This document shows positions 17,643-26,035 of a DNA stretch of 64,000 nt, piece by piece (within the stretch, counting starts at the first letter, position 1; every line of letters begins with the position of its first letter). Origin of the DNA: JAHZKN01 sp965250205 (lineage in GTDB: Bacteria; Pseudomonadota; Alphaproteobacteria; Rhizobiales; Hyphomicrobiaceae); the NCBI GenBank assembly GCA_965250205.1, contig CBDFNK010000022.1, forward strand, positions 124,001 to 188,000. Direction: 5' to 3'. The notes beneath the pieces were generated by a model. The model had not been told where the DNA came from. It saw only the letters and a list, made by a program, of their open reading frames with translations, and did no database searches. Made by a program: the position numbers and the translations under genes.

Positions 17643-17681
17643 AAAAAACCGCGCAGACCATTCAGGCTTGCGCGGTTTTTT
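17643..17681. terminator. bidirectional Rho-independent terminator
   Basis: Hairpin AAAACCGCGCA paired with TGCGCGGTTTT, flanked by seven A on the left and six T on the right, so it works in both directions between the convergent HerA-like and sodB genes. Confidence 0.93.
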
Positions 17682-17707
17682 GCAACTAATTGGCGCGTTG
17701 CAGTTTA

Positions 17708-18310
17708 TTAAGACTGCGCACTCACCATCTGTTCAACGTATTCCCAGTTGATCAGATTATCCCAGAACGCTTCGAGATATTTTGGGCGCGCATTGCGGTA
17801 GTCTATGTAATAGGAATGCTCCCAAACATCGCAGCCAAGGATAGGTTTACCACCATGCATAAGCGGGTTTTCGCCGTTGGCTGTTTTCATCACTTCTAAG
17901 CGGCCATCTTTAATCGCAAGCCACGCCCAGCCTGAACCAAACTGACCAATGCCAGCATTGATAAAATCTTGACGGACTTTATCGAAGCCACCTGCGCCAT
18001 CAATCAGGGTTTGCACACTGGCGGGAAGGCGGCTGCCGCCGCCACCCTTGGCCATCCAGTTCCAAAAGTGAGTGTGGTTGTAATGCTGGCCGATGTTGTT
18101 GAGCACCGGAGCATCACCGGCGGCAAATGCCGCTTGGCAAATGTCTTCAAGCGATTTGCCTTCATATTTTGAACCGCTACCAGCCAAGTCATTGCCTTTG
18201 GAGACATAGGCCTGGTGGTGTTTGTCGTGGTGAAATTCGAGTGTTTCAGCCGACATATAAGGCGCGAGGGCATCATATGCATACGGCAGATCAGGAAGTT
18301 TGAAGGTCAC
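17708..18310 (-). CDS. sodB: superoxide dismutase, Fe type
   Basis: Cytosolic iron superoxide dismutase of 200 residues. Metal ligands are His27, His79, Asp161 and His165 (FHHDKHH, YNHTHFW, CDVWEH). The residue two positions before the His79 loop that sets metal preference is Gln75, aligned with Gln69 of E. coli FeSOD, and the later position where MnSOD carries Gln (TANQ) reads TANG, so the protein is of the iron type; cambialistic use cannot be excluded. It is monocistronic, with a 757-bp gene-free stretch upstream and a shared terminator downstream. No signal peptide. Confidence 0.95.
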   Translation of the reverse strand: MTFKLPDLPYAYDALAPYMSAETLEFHHDKHHQAYVSKGNDLAGSGSKYEGKSLEDICQAAFAAGDAPVLNNIGQHYNHTHFWNWMAKGGGGSRLPASVQTLIDGAGGFDKVRQDFINAGIGQFGSGWAWLAIKDGRLEVMKTANGENPLMHGGKPILGCDVWEHSYYIDYRNARPKYLEAFWDNLINWEYVEQMVSAQS

Positions 18311-19067
18311 GATGAAGCTCCATCAGCATCTGGATGATTGGACGTATCAATGGACAATTGCCCTGAGCGGCCCCCGAGCGGGTTGTCGCCGACATGGTAG
18401 CCTCTTTTGGACCAACATGGTTGGGGCAACCAATATCGTTGGGACTTGTCCTCGGCCCCATGCCTAACGGCTTGCACCGAGGCGTTCAAGGGCGCAGGAC
18501 GCTTCAATGATCGCAAATGTGCTGCCAGCGGATAAAATCTGAGTGCAGGGCGTGAATTGGAGGGATTTTGCGCCGTGGGCGGTGCTTGAGCTCAAAGTTC
18601 CAAGCAGCAAAAAAGGCGCCCCAAAAAGGATGAAGGCCGAGCGACCCTGAACGCTCGGCCCTCTGGATCACGCCGGGGAAGATAGGATCTCAGGGTGATT
18701 GGACCCTACCAATCGGCCATTGAACTCTTTCTGAATGCGCCATTCATGTGTCGTTCATCTGGCCAATCGGCCGCCACTTGGCCTGTTTTGGTCCCCCAAA
18801 TTTGCGATCAAGACTTTGCCCCGTCTTTGAGGTCGGTGATGGTGTCCTAGTCCTGGCGGCCAGCGCATTGAGATCAATTGGGACGTGTCGGGATTTAAAA
18901 TCCATTGGGCCCATTCCCGATTTAATTACAAGAATATATCCATGCCCATTCCGATTAACTCTGCATCGAATTGAAATAAATGATCAATTATCAACGATTG
19001 CCTGGACAATTGAGGGGTGCTAATTGTGCCCTAATCTTTGAACGTAATCTGAGTTAGGGGTTTTGAG
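18311..19067. other. 757-bp gene-free stretch with a perfect 9-bp hairpin
   Basis: No convincing protein gene; open frames on both strands here lack family resemblance and ribosome sites. A perfect stem GGCCGAGCG at 18635-18643 with CGCTCGGCC at 18652-18660 is followed on the minus strand by a T-rich run, so it could be a minus-strand terminator or part of a small RNA. AATCGGCC occurs twice (18711 and 18763 areas). From about 18880 the sequence turns AT-rich with TCGGGA/TCCCGA arms near 18893 and 18923, and is likely the promoter of the H-NS-like gene. Confidence 0.45.
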
Positions 19068-19529
19068 TTGGTAAAAAAGACAAAAACAAAGCGCAAAGTA
19101 GCAAAGAAAACAAGCGCGCGACCCAAGCGTGCAGCCAAAGCGAAGCCAAAGGCGAAAGCCAAGGCCAAGGCCAAGGCCAAGGCCAAGGCAAAAAATCCTT
19201 TGACAAAGATTACCAAAGTTACCGTTGACGGTTTGTCGTTGAAAGATATCAAGTCGCTTGAGCAGGAATTGCAGAAAGCCAAAACACAGGCGCGCGATCG
19301 TGAGCGCAAGGCTTTAAAGGCAAAAATAGATAAGTTGATAGAAGGCACAGGGTTTACGATTCTTGATCTTTATGGAGTTGCTGGCAAGAAGCGTGGCAAG
19401 TCTGTGAGCGTTGCACGTTTTGCCAATCCAGAGGATCCAACCGACACCTGGACCGGGCGTGGTCGCAAACCAAACTGGGTACTCGCTCGTTTGAAGAAGG
19501 GTGACAAGCTGGAAGACTTTGCAATTTAG
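19068..19529 (+). CDS. H-NS-family DNA-binding protein with Lys/Ala-rich tail
   Basis: Nucleoid-associated protein of 153 residues. The C-terminal DNA-binding domain carries TWTGRGRKPNW, the H-NS AT-hook-like core that inserts in the minor groove of AT-rich DNA, followed by LARLKKGDKLEDFAI. A central helix (about residues 55-90, LSLKDIKSLEQELQKAKTQA) is the oligomerisation coiled coil. The first 43 residues are a histone-H1-like tail with seven KA dipeptides encoded by (GCCAAG)n at 19158-19189, an addition not found in E. coli H-NS. The start is TTG at 19068, with AGGGG about eight bases upstream; no ATG gives a full protein. It probably silences AT-rich genes. A terminator follows at 19576. 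Confidence 0.86.
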   Translation: MVKKTKTKRKVAKKTSARPKRAAKAKPKAKAKAKAKAKAKAKNPLTKITKVTVDGLSLKDIKSLEQELQKAKTQARDRERKALKAKIDKLIEGTGFTILDLYGVAGKKRGKSVSVARFANPEDPTDTWTGRGRKPNWVLARLKKGDKLEDFAI

Positions 19530-19575
19530 TCTTTGGCGAGCCACCTGCACGCCACCGCAATTGGAAATGAAATTA

Positions 19576-19610
19576 GAAAAACCACCTAAATTTGTTTTGG
19601 GTGGTTTTTA
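19576..19610 (+). terminator. Rho-independent terminator
   Basis: Stem AAAACCACC paired with GGTGGTTTT around a 15-base AT-rich loop, ending in a T run, directly after the H-NS-like gene. Confidence 0.88.
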
Positions 19611-19681
19611 TATTTACACTAACTTTTTATGCGCGATCAACTTATCCCTCCTAAATCGAAATCAATTTAAGGCGGTTTGCT

Positions 19682-19824
19682 CTAGATTAACCTGCCAAAA
19701 GTTGGGTTCGACTTTGAGCAGATAAGTTGATCGCCAGCCTTGGGATTAGAGTCATGGAATAGAGTCTTGGGAATAGAGCGTCGCGCAAATAACTTCACTG
19801 TGGACAAGAAAAGGCTCGAGGCTG
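19682..19824 (+). repeat. dispersed intergenic element, copy D
   Basis: Full-length copy in plus orientation with three internal TGGGATTAGAG-type units. The left stem arms are altered (GATTAAC/GTTGATC). The TAGAGCGTCGCGC arm is at 19774-19786; its partner is degenerate (GGCTCGAGGCT). A further fragment matching the right arm in reverse, CGATCAACTTATC, lies at 19633-19645, just upstream. It sits between convergent genes. Confidence 0.9.
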
Positions 19825-19860
19825 CTTTAGCGTGATGCAAAACACTTTGTGCACGGACTT

Positions 19861-20112
19861 TTATTGGTCAAGGTCATGCCAAAATAGATAATCCCATGCC
19901 CACATAGTGAGTGCATTGGCGGTACCAAGAAACAGAAAGGCCTGTGCGAGCGCTGAGGCTTCCTCACGATTGAGGCCGGCAAAACCTGGGCTCAGATGCA
20001 CATAAACCGCAAATACGAGGGAGCCGAGGGCGATGGCCGCAAAAACGCTTTGAACTGAGCGCCTGGCGCGCGCGCGCAAGGCCATCATCACTTTTTCATC
20101 TGTCTTCGACAT
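19861..20112 (-). CDS. small membrane protein, unknown
   Basis: Not recognised as a known family. The product from ATG 20112 has 83 residues: a short charged N-terminus (MSKTDEKVMMALRARARR), a first membrane span around residues 23-43, an acidic loop and a second span near 57-75 ending in WAWDYLFWHDLDQ. An alternative GTG start at 20160 adds 16 residues but has no good ribosome site. The gene lies 83 bases downstream of cca on the same strand and may be the last gene of the NUDIX-DUF6111-cca run. Integral inner-membrane location is expected; function cannot be said. Confidence 0.6.
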   Translation of the reverse strand: MSKTDEKVMMALRARARRSVQSVFAAIALGSLVFAVYVHLSPGFAGLNREEASALAQAFLFLGTANALTMWAWDYLFWHDLDQ

Positions 20113-20195
20113 CACGCACACCACCACCACGACTTGGGCCAAACCTTTAGACGTTCCCACTTTAGAGGGCTTTGGAGACGGCTTGAAGCAGAAAT

Positions 20196-21464
20196 TTAGG
20201 ATTTGGTAACCTTGGCAACCTCGGCCAGGCGCTGATTGAGCAGATTGAGGTCATCAGGGAAGTCCGCGCGGATCCACCACGCCTCAACCTCTGACAAGAT
20301 GCGACCGACGTTTGGGCCAGGCTGAACGCCAAGGGCCAGCACATTGCCGCCGGTAATGGGAAATGTCGGTATCGGCCAGCGCTCGGCCAAGGCGAGGCGC
20401 TGTCGCCAGGCCTTGTTGTTAACCTCAACGTCTGAGCCCGCCCAGGCGAGCAAATGCGCATCGCGATAGGCCTCAGGGCCATGTGTGTAGAGATAGGTCT
20501 TCGCATCGCGCTCGTCATCGTTGTCAGGCGTTGGTCGTGGGGTGGGCTGCGTCATCAGTGCCAAGCGATTAAAGTCGCGCGACGACAAGCGCAAGCGATC
20601 TCGAAGCCAGACCGCATCTTTGACGTTGTGAACACACAAAGCGGCAAGGCGTTGGACGGGTTCACCTGGGCGCTCTACTGCACCATCAATGGTGATCGCG
20701 CGCTTAAGCCGTGCAACGTCAGGGCGCGGCTGAAAGAGACGCGCTAAAACACCAGCCTCTTTCATGGCCGCAATCACGTTGCCTGCGTGACGTGCGATCA
20801 GCAACTTTTTGAGTTCATTTGCGATGCGCTCGCCCGCCAATTGGTCGAGCCCGGCGCGCAGGTTGGCGCAACTGGCAAGTCCGAGCGCATCGCACTGACC
20901 GGTGCCAAAGGAAGCTGTAAATCGAAAGAAACGCAAAATACGTAAATAGTCTTCTTTGATGCGGCTCTCAGCATCGCCAATAAAACGAACGCGCTGCTGT
21001 TTGATATCCTCAAGCCCGCCAACGGGATCAAACACCACACCATCTTTGTCACAATACATGGCATTGATCGTGAAGTCGCGACGCTTGGCGTCCTCTATCC
21101 AATCGTCTGTGAAGGCGACCAGCGCATGGCGCCCATCCGTTTCCTCATCACGGCGCAGTGTTGTGATCTCAAACGGCGTTGACTCAGCAATAATAGTCAC
21201 TGTTCCATGGTCAATTCCGGTGGGGATGGCCTTTAAACCCGCCGCATGCGCTGCATCAATAACGGCGTCCGGTCTGGCGGGTGTTGCAATGTCAATGTCT
21301 TGGACGGGATGGGCGAGCAGTGCATTGCGCACCGCTCCACCTACGATGCGGGCTTCAAAACCGTGACTTTCGAGGGCATCAAGAACCATCCGCGTGCGCG
21401 GATCCTTCAGCCATTGAGCGTCGGCGAGGCTTGGCAACTGAGAGGTGTGTGTTGGACGCGACAC
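20196..21464 (-). CDS. cca: CCA tRNA nucleotidyltransferase
   Basis: Class II CCA-adding enzyme of 422 residues, which builds or repairs the 3' CCA end of tRNAs from CTP and ATP in the cytosol. Visible motifs: GGAVRN at 42-47 (nucleotide phosphate binding), catalytic carboxylates Asp56 and Asp58 in QDIDIATP, the RRDFTINAM block near 128-136 and the downstream FRF/GERI segment of the neck. No HD domain motif is obvious in the C-terminal part, as is common in the alphaproteobacterial group. It lies downstream of DUF6111 and the CoA-pyrophosphatase on the same strand, 21 bases after DUF6111, forming the conserved three-gene operon of the class. Confidence 0.93.
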   Translation of the reverse strand: MSRPTHTSQLPSLADAQWLKDPRTRMVLDALESHGFEARIVGGAVRNALLAHPVQDIDIATPARPDAVIDAAHAAGLKAIPTGIDHGTVTIIAESTPFEITTLRRDEETDGRHALVAFTDDWIEDAKRRDFTINAMYCDKDGVVFDPVGGLEDIKQQRVRFIGDAESRIKEDYLRILRFFRFTASFGTGQCDALGLASCANLRAGLDQLAGERIANELKKLLIARHAGNVIAAMKEAGVLARLFQPRPDVARLKRAITIDGAVERPGEPVQRLAALCVHNVKDAVWLRDRLRLSSRDFNRLALMTQPTPRPTPDNDDERDAKTYLYTHGPEAYRDAHLLAWAGSDVEVNNKAWRQRLALAERWPIPTFPITGGNVLALGVQPGPNVGRILSEVEAWWIRADFPDDLNLLNQRLAEVAKVTKS

Positions 21465-21485
21465 GGGGTGATAAGGCTCGTCAGG

Positions 21486-21779
21486 TTACTTGAAATGACC
21501 AGGGACTGTTTTGCCATCTTTTATGACAGGTGGGAAATAGGTTTGTCCTGGTTTGCCGCCATCGGTAGAGCCAAATGCAATGAGTGTTGCAAGCACCAAA
21601 CCAGCACCTACCAAAAACAACCAAAGAAACGGTGTATCATTGAAGTCTTGGCGCGCGGTTTGGCCATCTGTTGTGGTGTTGTCATTGTCTCGACGCGCAC
21701 TCAGTGTCAGTCGGTAGCCAAGATAGAGTGCGGCGGGCAACAGAAACAGCAGAAGGTTTTCGAGCATCACACGGATCAT
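21486..21779 (-). CDS. DUF6111 membrane protein
   Basis: Small inner-membrane protein of 97 residues, DUF6111 family by size, topology and place. Two membrane spans are visible (about residues 4-24 and 50-68), separated by a polar loop with NDNTTTDGQTARQ, followed by a hydrophilic tail with the PGQTYFPPVIKDGKTVPGHF motif characteristic of the family. It overlaps the preceding NUDIX gene by four bases (ATGA), indicating translational coupling, and lies directly before cca. No function is known for the family; the constant company of a CoA-pyrophosphatase and cca is its best clue. Confidence 0.82.
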   Translation of the reverse strand: MIRVMLENLLLFLLPAALYLGYRLTLSARRDNDNTTTDGQTARQDFNDTPFLWLFLVGAGLVLATLIAFGSTDGGKPGQTYFPPVIKDGKTVPGHFK

Positions 21780-22441
21780 GAGTCATAAAGCCTTGTATAG
21801 AGGTTTCTTAAAATGCCAGCCGTTGCACCCCAGATGTATCTGTCCTCGAACGGCATAACATAGAATTTACGCCTTTTCTGCTTATAGTATTTGCTTTGTA
21901 TCTGATGGTTGATGGGGTCCATAAAAAAGGAAAGCGGGGCTTCAAAGACCTCGGCAACTTCCCCCGGGTTTGGTTTGGGCACAAAGGATGGTGAAACCAA
22001 AGCCACGACTGGCGCGATTAAATATCCCGTCGCCGTCTGATAGCCATCCAGATATCCCAGCACCTGCACGCGGTCTTCCATCAAACCGATTTCCTCGCGC
22101 GCTTCTCTCAGTGCTGTCGCTTTGAGACTTTCATCGCTGACATCAACTTTGCCACCTGGAAATGAAATTTGCCCGCTGTGGTCGTTTAGATGCTCAGGGC
22201 GCTGGGTGAATAAAACTGTTGGCTCGGGATGCGCGATGATCGCCACCAAGACGGCAGCAGGACAGCCTGCAACGCGGCCTTGCGCTTCGCTCAGGGCCTC
22301 AGGGTTGAGGTCAAAGTCGCTTGGAGGGCGAAAGACACCGGCGACCAGAGATGGTGGTGTGGACGCCAATTGAAGCTTGGCCAATTGGGTGAAAGCCTCA
22401 CTCGAGTCGACATCCTTGGAATCTGGAGAAAGGGACACCAT
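21776..22441 (-). CDS. CoA pyrophosphatase, NUDIX family
   Basis: NUDIX hydrolase of the CoA/acyl-CoA pyrophosphatase group, 221 residues. It carries the group-specific signature FTQRPEHLNDHSGQISFPGG at residues 78-97 and the Nudix box beginning at Gly96-Gly97 and ending REAREEIGL at 112-120, which binds Mg2+. The reaction expected is CoA to 4'-phosphopantetheine plus 3',5'-ADP, used for CoA turnover. It is the first gene of the NUDIX-DUF6111-cca operon and overlaps DUF6111 by four bases. The first 45 residues are variable. The gene is divergent from the transglycosylase-like gene at 22625. Confidence 0.92.
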   Translation of the reverse strand: MVSLSPDSKDVDSSEAFTQLAKLQLASTPPSLVAGVFRPPSDFDLNPEALSEAQGRVAGCPAAVLVAIIAHPEPTVLFTQRPEHLNDHSGQISFPGGKVDVSDESLKATALREAREEIGLMEDRVQVLGYLDGYQTATGYLIAPVVALVSPSFVPKPNPGEVAEVFEAPLSFFMDPINHQIQSKYYKQKRRKFYVMPFEDRYIWGATAGILRNLYTRLYDS

Positions 22442-22624
22442 TTCAATACTCTACCACACTTCTATGGCACCGACCTGGTGCTCCTGTTGCAGGCTATTTC
22501 CTGCTATATGTTGGAGATTCGTTGGGGCTTCGCCATGATTTGGTGCCTAACGTCGTGGTAGCGCCGTTTGCGTTTCTGTCCGAGTCCTCTCTATCTTTAT
22601 GAAACGATTAACAAAGGTGCCCAG

Positions 22625-23836
22625 ATGTTGTCCTTTCGCCGTCTCTTTCAATCGAGCCTGATTGCGCTGGTTGTTGGTTTTATGCCAACCGTTGCGTTGG
22701 GCTCACCCAAGGCGTCTGCGTTCGCGGCCACGTTGTCGGCGAAAGATCGCACAGCATTTGAGAGCTATATTGCGACACGCACCCTGTTTAACTTCAAACT
22801 AGATAAGTATTGGCGTCGCGTCGAAGACCGCCGTGCCCAACGCCGGCGAAAAAAAGCCAAGAGGATAACGCTGATTAAGGCCGACTATGTGTCGTCTTAT
22901 CCGCCGAAGTATACTGGGCCAAACCTTTCCAAGCGGCTGTCTCGTGCCTGGTATAAGTTTCGCACCAAAGACCAGCCTAAGAAGAAAAAGAAGCGCAAGA
23001 CGATGGCCGATGTTTCGGACTTCCTGGCAAATGCCAAGCGCTTTTATGGTTTTGTGCCAGAGCGCATCTCGGAGCGCGAGTTCAAACGCCGCTATGCCAG
23101 GGAAGCCTTGCGCCTCGATTTGACACCAGAACAGGTTGTGCGGGTTTATGCATTGGAGACCAGCGGACTTGGTACCGCCGATATGCAGGCCGGTATTCAT
23201 CCCATTCGCAAAACAGGAAGACCGATTTCAAGTGCGTTGGGTTATGCGCAATTGCTGGCGGCCAATACGATCAATGAATTGGTCATGCATGGTAGCCGAT
23301 TTATCAAGCGGCTTGACCGTATGGCAGTCCAGGCCAACTCTGAGGCACGCCGCAAAAAACTGAAATACAAGGCAACGGCTTTGCGGAAGATGTACGCCAA
23401 GGCTAAATCTATTCCAAATAAGTGGTCTCACCAAGTCAAACTCTCGCGCACGCCACGCGGCAATGGTATGCATGTCATCAACATCGATGGTGACATTGGG
23501 CCCTGGCTTCAGGTCATCAAGCTGCATGGCTTGAAGGAAATTGCCCGTCGTGCAGGCAGGCCCTCACTGTCAAGCACAGAGATCGAATTGATGAACCTGG
23601 CTGGACCCGGCACCGGGCTTGAAATGATGCGCCTTGCGGGTCGCAAGATGCCGACGACGAATTTCTTTTCCAGACGTGGCTATTATCGCAACACCATCGT
23701 GCGCGGAAAGACCTCAGAAGGTTTGATGCAGGCGCTGTCAAAACGCATGACTGTGAATATGAAAAACTCTGGCGCCAGGGAGTTTGTCGCGATCTTTAGT
23801 GATCTCAGGGGACAGCGCAGCAGTTCGGCCAATTAA
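22625..23836 (+). CDS. secreted lysozyme-like (putative lytic transglycosylase) protein
   Basis: Exported protein of 403 residues. From ATG 22625 (AAAGG eight bases upstream) it starts with a basic n-region, a hydrophobic core and an A-x-G cleavage area near residue 27. A very basic linker (KKKKKRK) precedes a segment reading RVYALETSGLGTADMQAG and then ISSALGYAQLLAANTINELV, which resembles the catalytic Glu (Glu178) and the conserved Gly-x-x-Gln-Leu helix of the SLT/lysozyme fold. A periplasmic peptidoglycan-cleaving role is inferred from this resemblance only; the overall match is weak and the enzyme could be inactive. It converges on the IalB-like pair. Confidence 0.6.
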   Translation: MLSFRRLFQSSLIALVVGFMPTVALGSPKASAFAATLSAKDRTAFESYIATRTLFNFKLDKYWRRVEDRRAQRRRKKAKRITLIKADYVSSYPPKYTGPNLSKRLSRAWYKFRTKDQPKKKKKRKTMADVSDFLANAKRFYGFVPERISEREFKRRYAREALRLDLTPEQVVRVYALETSGLGTADMQAGIHPIRKTGRPISSALGYAQLLAANTINELVMHGSRFIKRLDRMAVQANSEARRKKLKYKATALRKMYAKAKSIPNKWSHQVKLSRTPRGNGMHVINIDGDIGPWLQVIKLHGLKEIARRAGRPSLSSTEIELMNLAGPGTGLEMMRLAGRKMPTTNFFSRRGYYRNTIVRGKTSEGLMQALSKRMTVNMKNSGAREFVAIFSDLRGQRSSSAN

Positions 23837-23867
23837 TGCTGCGCATTAGTGGCTTGATCCGAAGACA

Positions 23868-24209
23868 TTAGGGCGCATCCGCACCCGGTGGCGGCGACAC
23901 AAAGCGTCTGCAGCGGAACTTGAGCCTCTCGACTAAATCAATGTGGGTTTTGATTTGCGCCAACTGAGCTTTGCTGAGGCGGGTGCGTGCGCCCTCAGCG
24001 CCTTGTGCCATCACGGTGCCCAGGCCGTTACTTTTGGCAGCACTGGTTTGGCGCCACAAGGACAGGCAGGAATTAAGGGCCATGGATTTGGCGTGAACTG
24101 GCATTGGCTGGATCACTAAAAGTGTACCCACGATCAAGACATGCTGTGCTGCGCGCGCTGCTGCATCTCTTCGAGCCTTGCTTGTGCGCGTCTTTGCCCA
24201 ACCCATCAT
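23868..24209 (-). CDS. small exported or membrane protein, unknown
   Basis: Not recognised. The 113-residue product begins with a long basic region (MMGWAKTRTSKARRDAAARA), then a hydrophobic stretch at about 23-40 ending in an MPVHAKS motif that could be a signal-peptide cleavage site. The remainder has two or three cysteines (NSCLSLW, FRCRRF) and an amphipathic helix ERLKF. The start codon overlaps the stop of the upstream IalB-like gene (two in-frame ATGs at 24204-24209), so both are probably translated together and may act together in the periplasm. It is open on a strand with plausible codon use, but there is no family match to confirm it. Confidence 0.55.
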   Translation of the reverse strand: MMGWAKTRTSKARRDAAARAAQHVLIVGTLLVIQPMPVHAKSMALNSCLSLWRQTSAAKSNGLGTVMAQGAEGARTRLSKAQLAQIKTHIDLVERLKFRCRRFVSPPPGADAP

Positions 24210-24871
24210 TTCGGCGTGTCCTTTGGCGGGATTGCTGTTTCCTGTGGTTTGGCTTTTGCATCACCTATTATCGGCCCTTTCAAGCCCAATGGTTCAGCAG
24301 GTCGCGGTCCAGGGCACAGCGCCTCAAGCTTTGCCAATGCTTTGGTGAAGCCATACAGTGAGTAGCGGTCTTCCAAAATTTCAATAACACCGGGTTGACT
24401 TACGACAACAACCTGTCGGCCTTTCACCATCGCGCGAACAAAGGCGGTTTGATCCGCACGGCCTGGAATAAAACCGGTGTTGGTTTTGGTTGTCAGAGAA
24501 AAGCTGTCACGTGGTTGTTTGCGCCGGGCAATCAAATTAGCCGTGACGCTTTGATAGCTTGAGATGTTCTGCCCAAATCGAAATTCGACCGTGTTGCTCG
24601 TGGTCGTCTTGGGGTAGCGAACGACATATAGGATCGGTCGTGTTCGGGTTGGCCCACGTGGAAAAAAATGACTGGCCTTGGATGCCCCATAGCAGGCGGT
24701 GAAGTCGCCACGATCAAGGCGAAACACCTGCCAGTCGCTATAGGTGCCATGATGGGTGAGGGTCTCACTGGCTGAGGCCAATTGAGGGCCAGCAGCCAAA
24801 AGGCCAGCAGCCAAAAGTGAAGACGCCACCTGCCCAAAAATCATTATGATGAAGGCAAGCCTGCCTATCAT
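24206..24871 (-). CDS. periplasmic IalB-like protein
   Basis: Exported protein of 221 residues resembling the invasion-associated locus B (IalB) family: after the signal peptide comes a short domain with YSDWQVFRL, FTACYGAS and an RRGRPILYVVRYP-like strand pattern, and a later VKGRQVVVVSQPG strand with a terminal Cys (EALCPG). The start at 24871 (MIGRLAFIIM) has an excellent GGGGGAGGC just upstream and a normal signal peptide, so the 19-residue open extension to 24928 is rejected. A short duplication AAGLLAAG lies in the signal region. The C-terminus is proline-rich. IalB proteins are linked with host-cell invasion in Bartonella, but most homologues in free-living bacteria have unknown envelope roles. 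Confidence 0.68.
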   Translation of the reverse strand: MIGRLAFIIMIFGQVASSLLAAGLLAAGPQLASASETLTHHGTYSDWQVFRLDRGDFTACYGASKASHFFPRGPTRTRPILYVVRYPKTTTSNTVEFRFGQNISSYQSVTANLIARRKQPRDSFSLTTKTNTGFIPGRADQTAFVRAMVKGRQVVVVSQPGVIEILEDRYSLYGFTKALAKLEALCPGPRPAEPLGLKGPIIGDAKAKPQETAIPPKDTPK

Positions 24872-24944
24872 GCCTCCCCCACCCTCTGTGTCGTCCTTTT
24901 TTTGCAGGCCATAACCGTGTGCCTGCATTCAGGCCCGTCGAATT

Positions 24945-25856
24945 TTAGGGCCATTTCACCACTGGCGGCATTGATGACAGAATCGAGTCGACGTTACCAC
25001 CCGTCTTCAGCCCGAAAATTGTGCCGCGATCATAGAGAAGATTGAATTCAACGTAGCGTCCGCGCCGGACAAGCTGTTCCTCGCGATCTGCCTCTGTCCA
25101 GGGCGTTTCAAAATTACGGCGCACCAATGGCGGGTAGATATCGGCGAATGCCCGCCCAACATCTTTGGTGTAATCGAAGGCTGCATCAAAGCCACCGTCT
25201 TCCTCTGCAGGTGTCAGGTAGTCATAAAAAATACCACCTATGCCGCGCATTTCGTTGCGGTGCTTGAGATAGAAATAGTCATCGCACCAGGCTTTGTATT
25301 TATCATAGTCAGCGATAGCATGTGCGCTACAAGGTGCTTTCATGGCCTCGTGGAAGGCAACGCTGTCACCATCATCCTGGGTCCGACGCCGGTCGAGGAC
25401 AGGGGTCAGGTCAGCGCCCCCGCCAAACCACCATTTGGAGGTGACGACCATGCGGGTGTTCATGTGAACCGCGGGCACATTTGGGTTGTGCATGTGTGCA
25501 ATGAGGGAAATGCCTGAGGCCCAGAATTCCGGGTTATCTTTGGCGCCTGGGATCTGATCGCGAAATTCCGGGGCAAATTCACCATGAACCGTTGAGGTAT
25601 GAACACCGACCTTCTCAAAGACGCGGCCTTTCATCAGCCCCATGGTGCCCCCGCCACCCGGTTTGCCGGTATGGTCTTGGCGTTGCCAAGGGGTTTTGGT
25701 GAAGGTTCCTGGTGCACAATCCGGGCCGGGCGCTGATTTTGGCAGTTCGGCTTCGAGCTTTTCGAATTTGCTGCAAATGTCATCGCGCAAAGACTTGAAC
25801 CACGATTCAGCACGGTCTTTGTTGGCGGCCATCTGGGTGTCTTGATTGGCTGTCAA
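24945..25856 (-). CDS. hemF: oxygen-dependent coproporphyrinogen III oxidase
   Basis: Aerobic coproporphyrinogen III oxidase of 303 residues, converting coproporphyrinogen III to protoporphyrinogen IX in haem synthesis. Family landmarks are KPGGGGTMGLMKGRVFEKVGV, the SLIAHMHNPNVPAVHMNTR block, WWFGGGADLTPV and the conserved HRNEMRGIGGIFYDYL region. The start is taken as TTG at 25856 because AAGGAGGGG lies about six bases upstream; an ATG eight codons later would lack it. Cytosolic. It is followed by the IalB-like pair only after 73 bases and is probably monocistronic. It is divergent from the ABC exporter. Confidence 0.95.
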   Translation of the reverse strand: MTANQDTQMAANKDRAESWFKSLRDDICSKFEKLEAELPKSAPGPDCAPGTFTKTPWQRQDHTGKPGGGGTMGLMKGRVFEKVGVHTSTVHGEFAPEFRDQIPGAKDNPEFWASGISLIAHMHNPNVPAVHMNTRMVVTSKWWFGGGADLTPVLDRRRTQDDGDSVAFHEAMKAPCSAHAIADYDKYKAWCDDYFYLKHRNEMRGIGGIFYDYLTPAEEDGGFDAAFDYTKDVGRAFADIYPPLVRRNFETPWTEADREEQLVRRGRYVEFNLLYDRGTIFGLKTGGNVDSILSSMPPVVKWP

Positions 25857-26035
25857 AGGAGCCCCTCCTTAAGCGCATGGAATAGTTTGGACCTGGGGTG
25901 CAGGTCGCGTTCGAAGAGGTATCTAAGGCGTGCCAACCAGAATTCGTCAAGTTGTTGGTTGGACGCACCAGAGTCTAGAACGAGAGGGTCCAAGTGACGT
26001 TAGAAGAGGAAAACGCGTCAAGGTTATAAGAAGCA

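Noticed and set aside
18748..19023. 91-codon plus-strand frame in the 757-bp stretch
   Set aside because: Its composition is unlike the neighbours and it has no ribosome site or family likeness.
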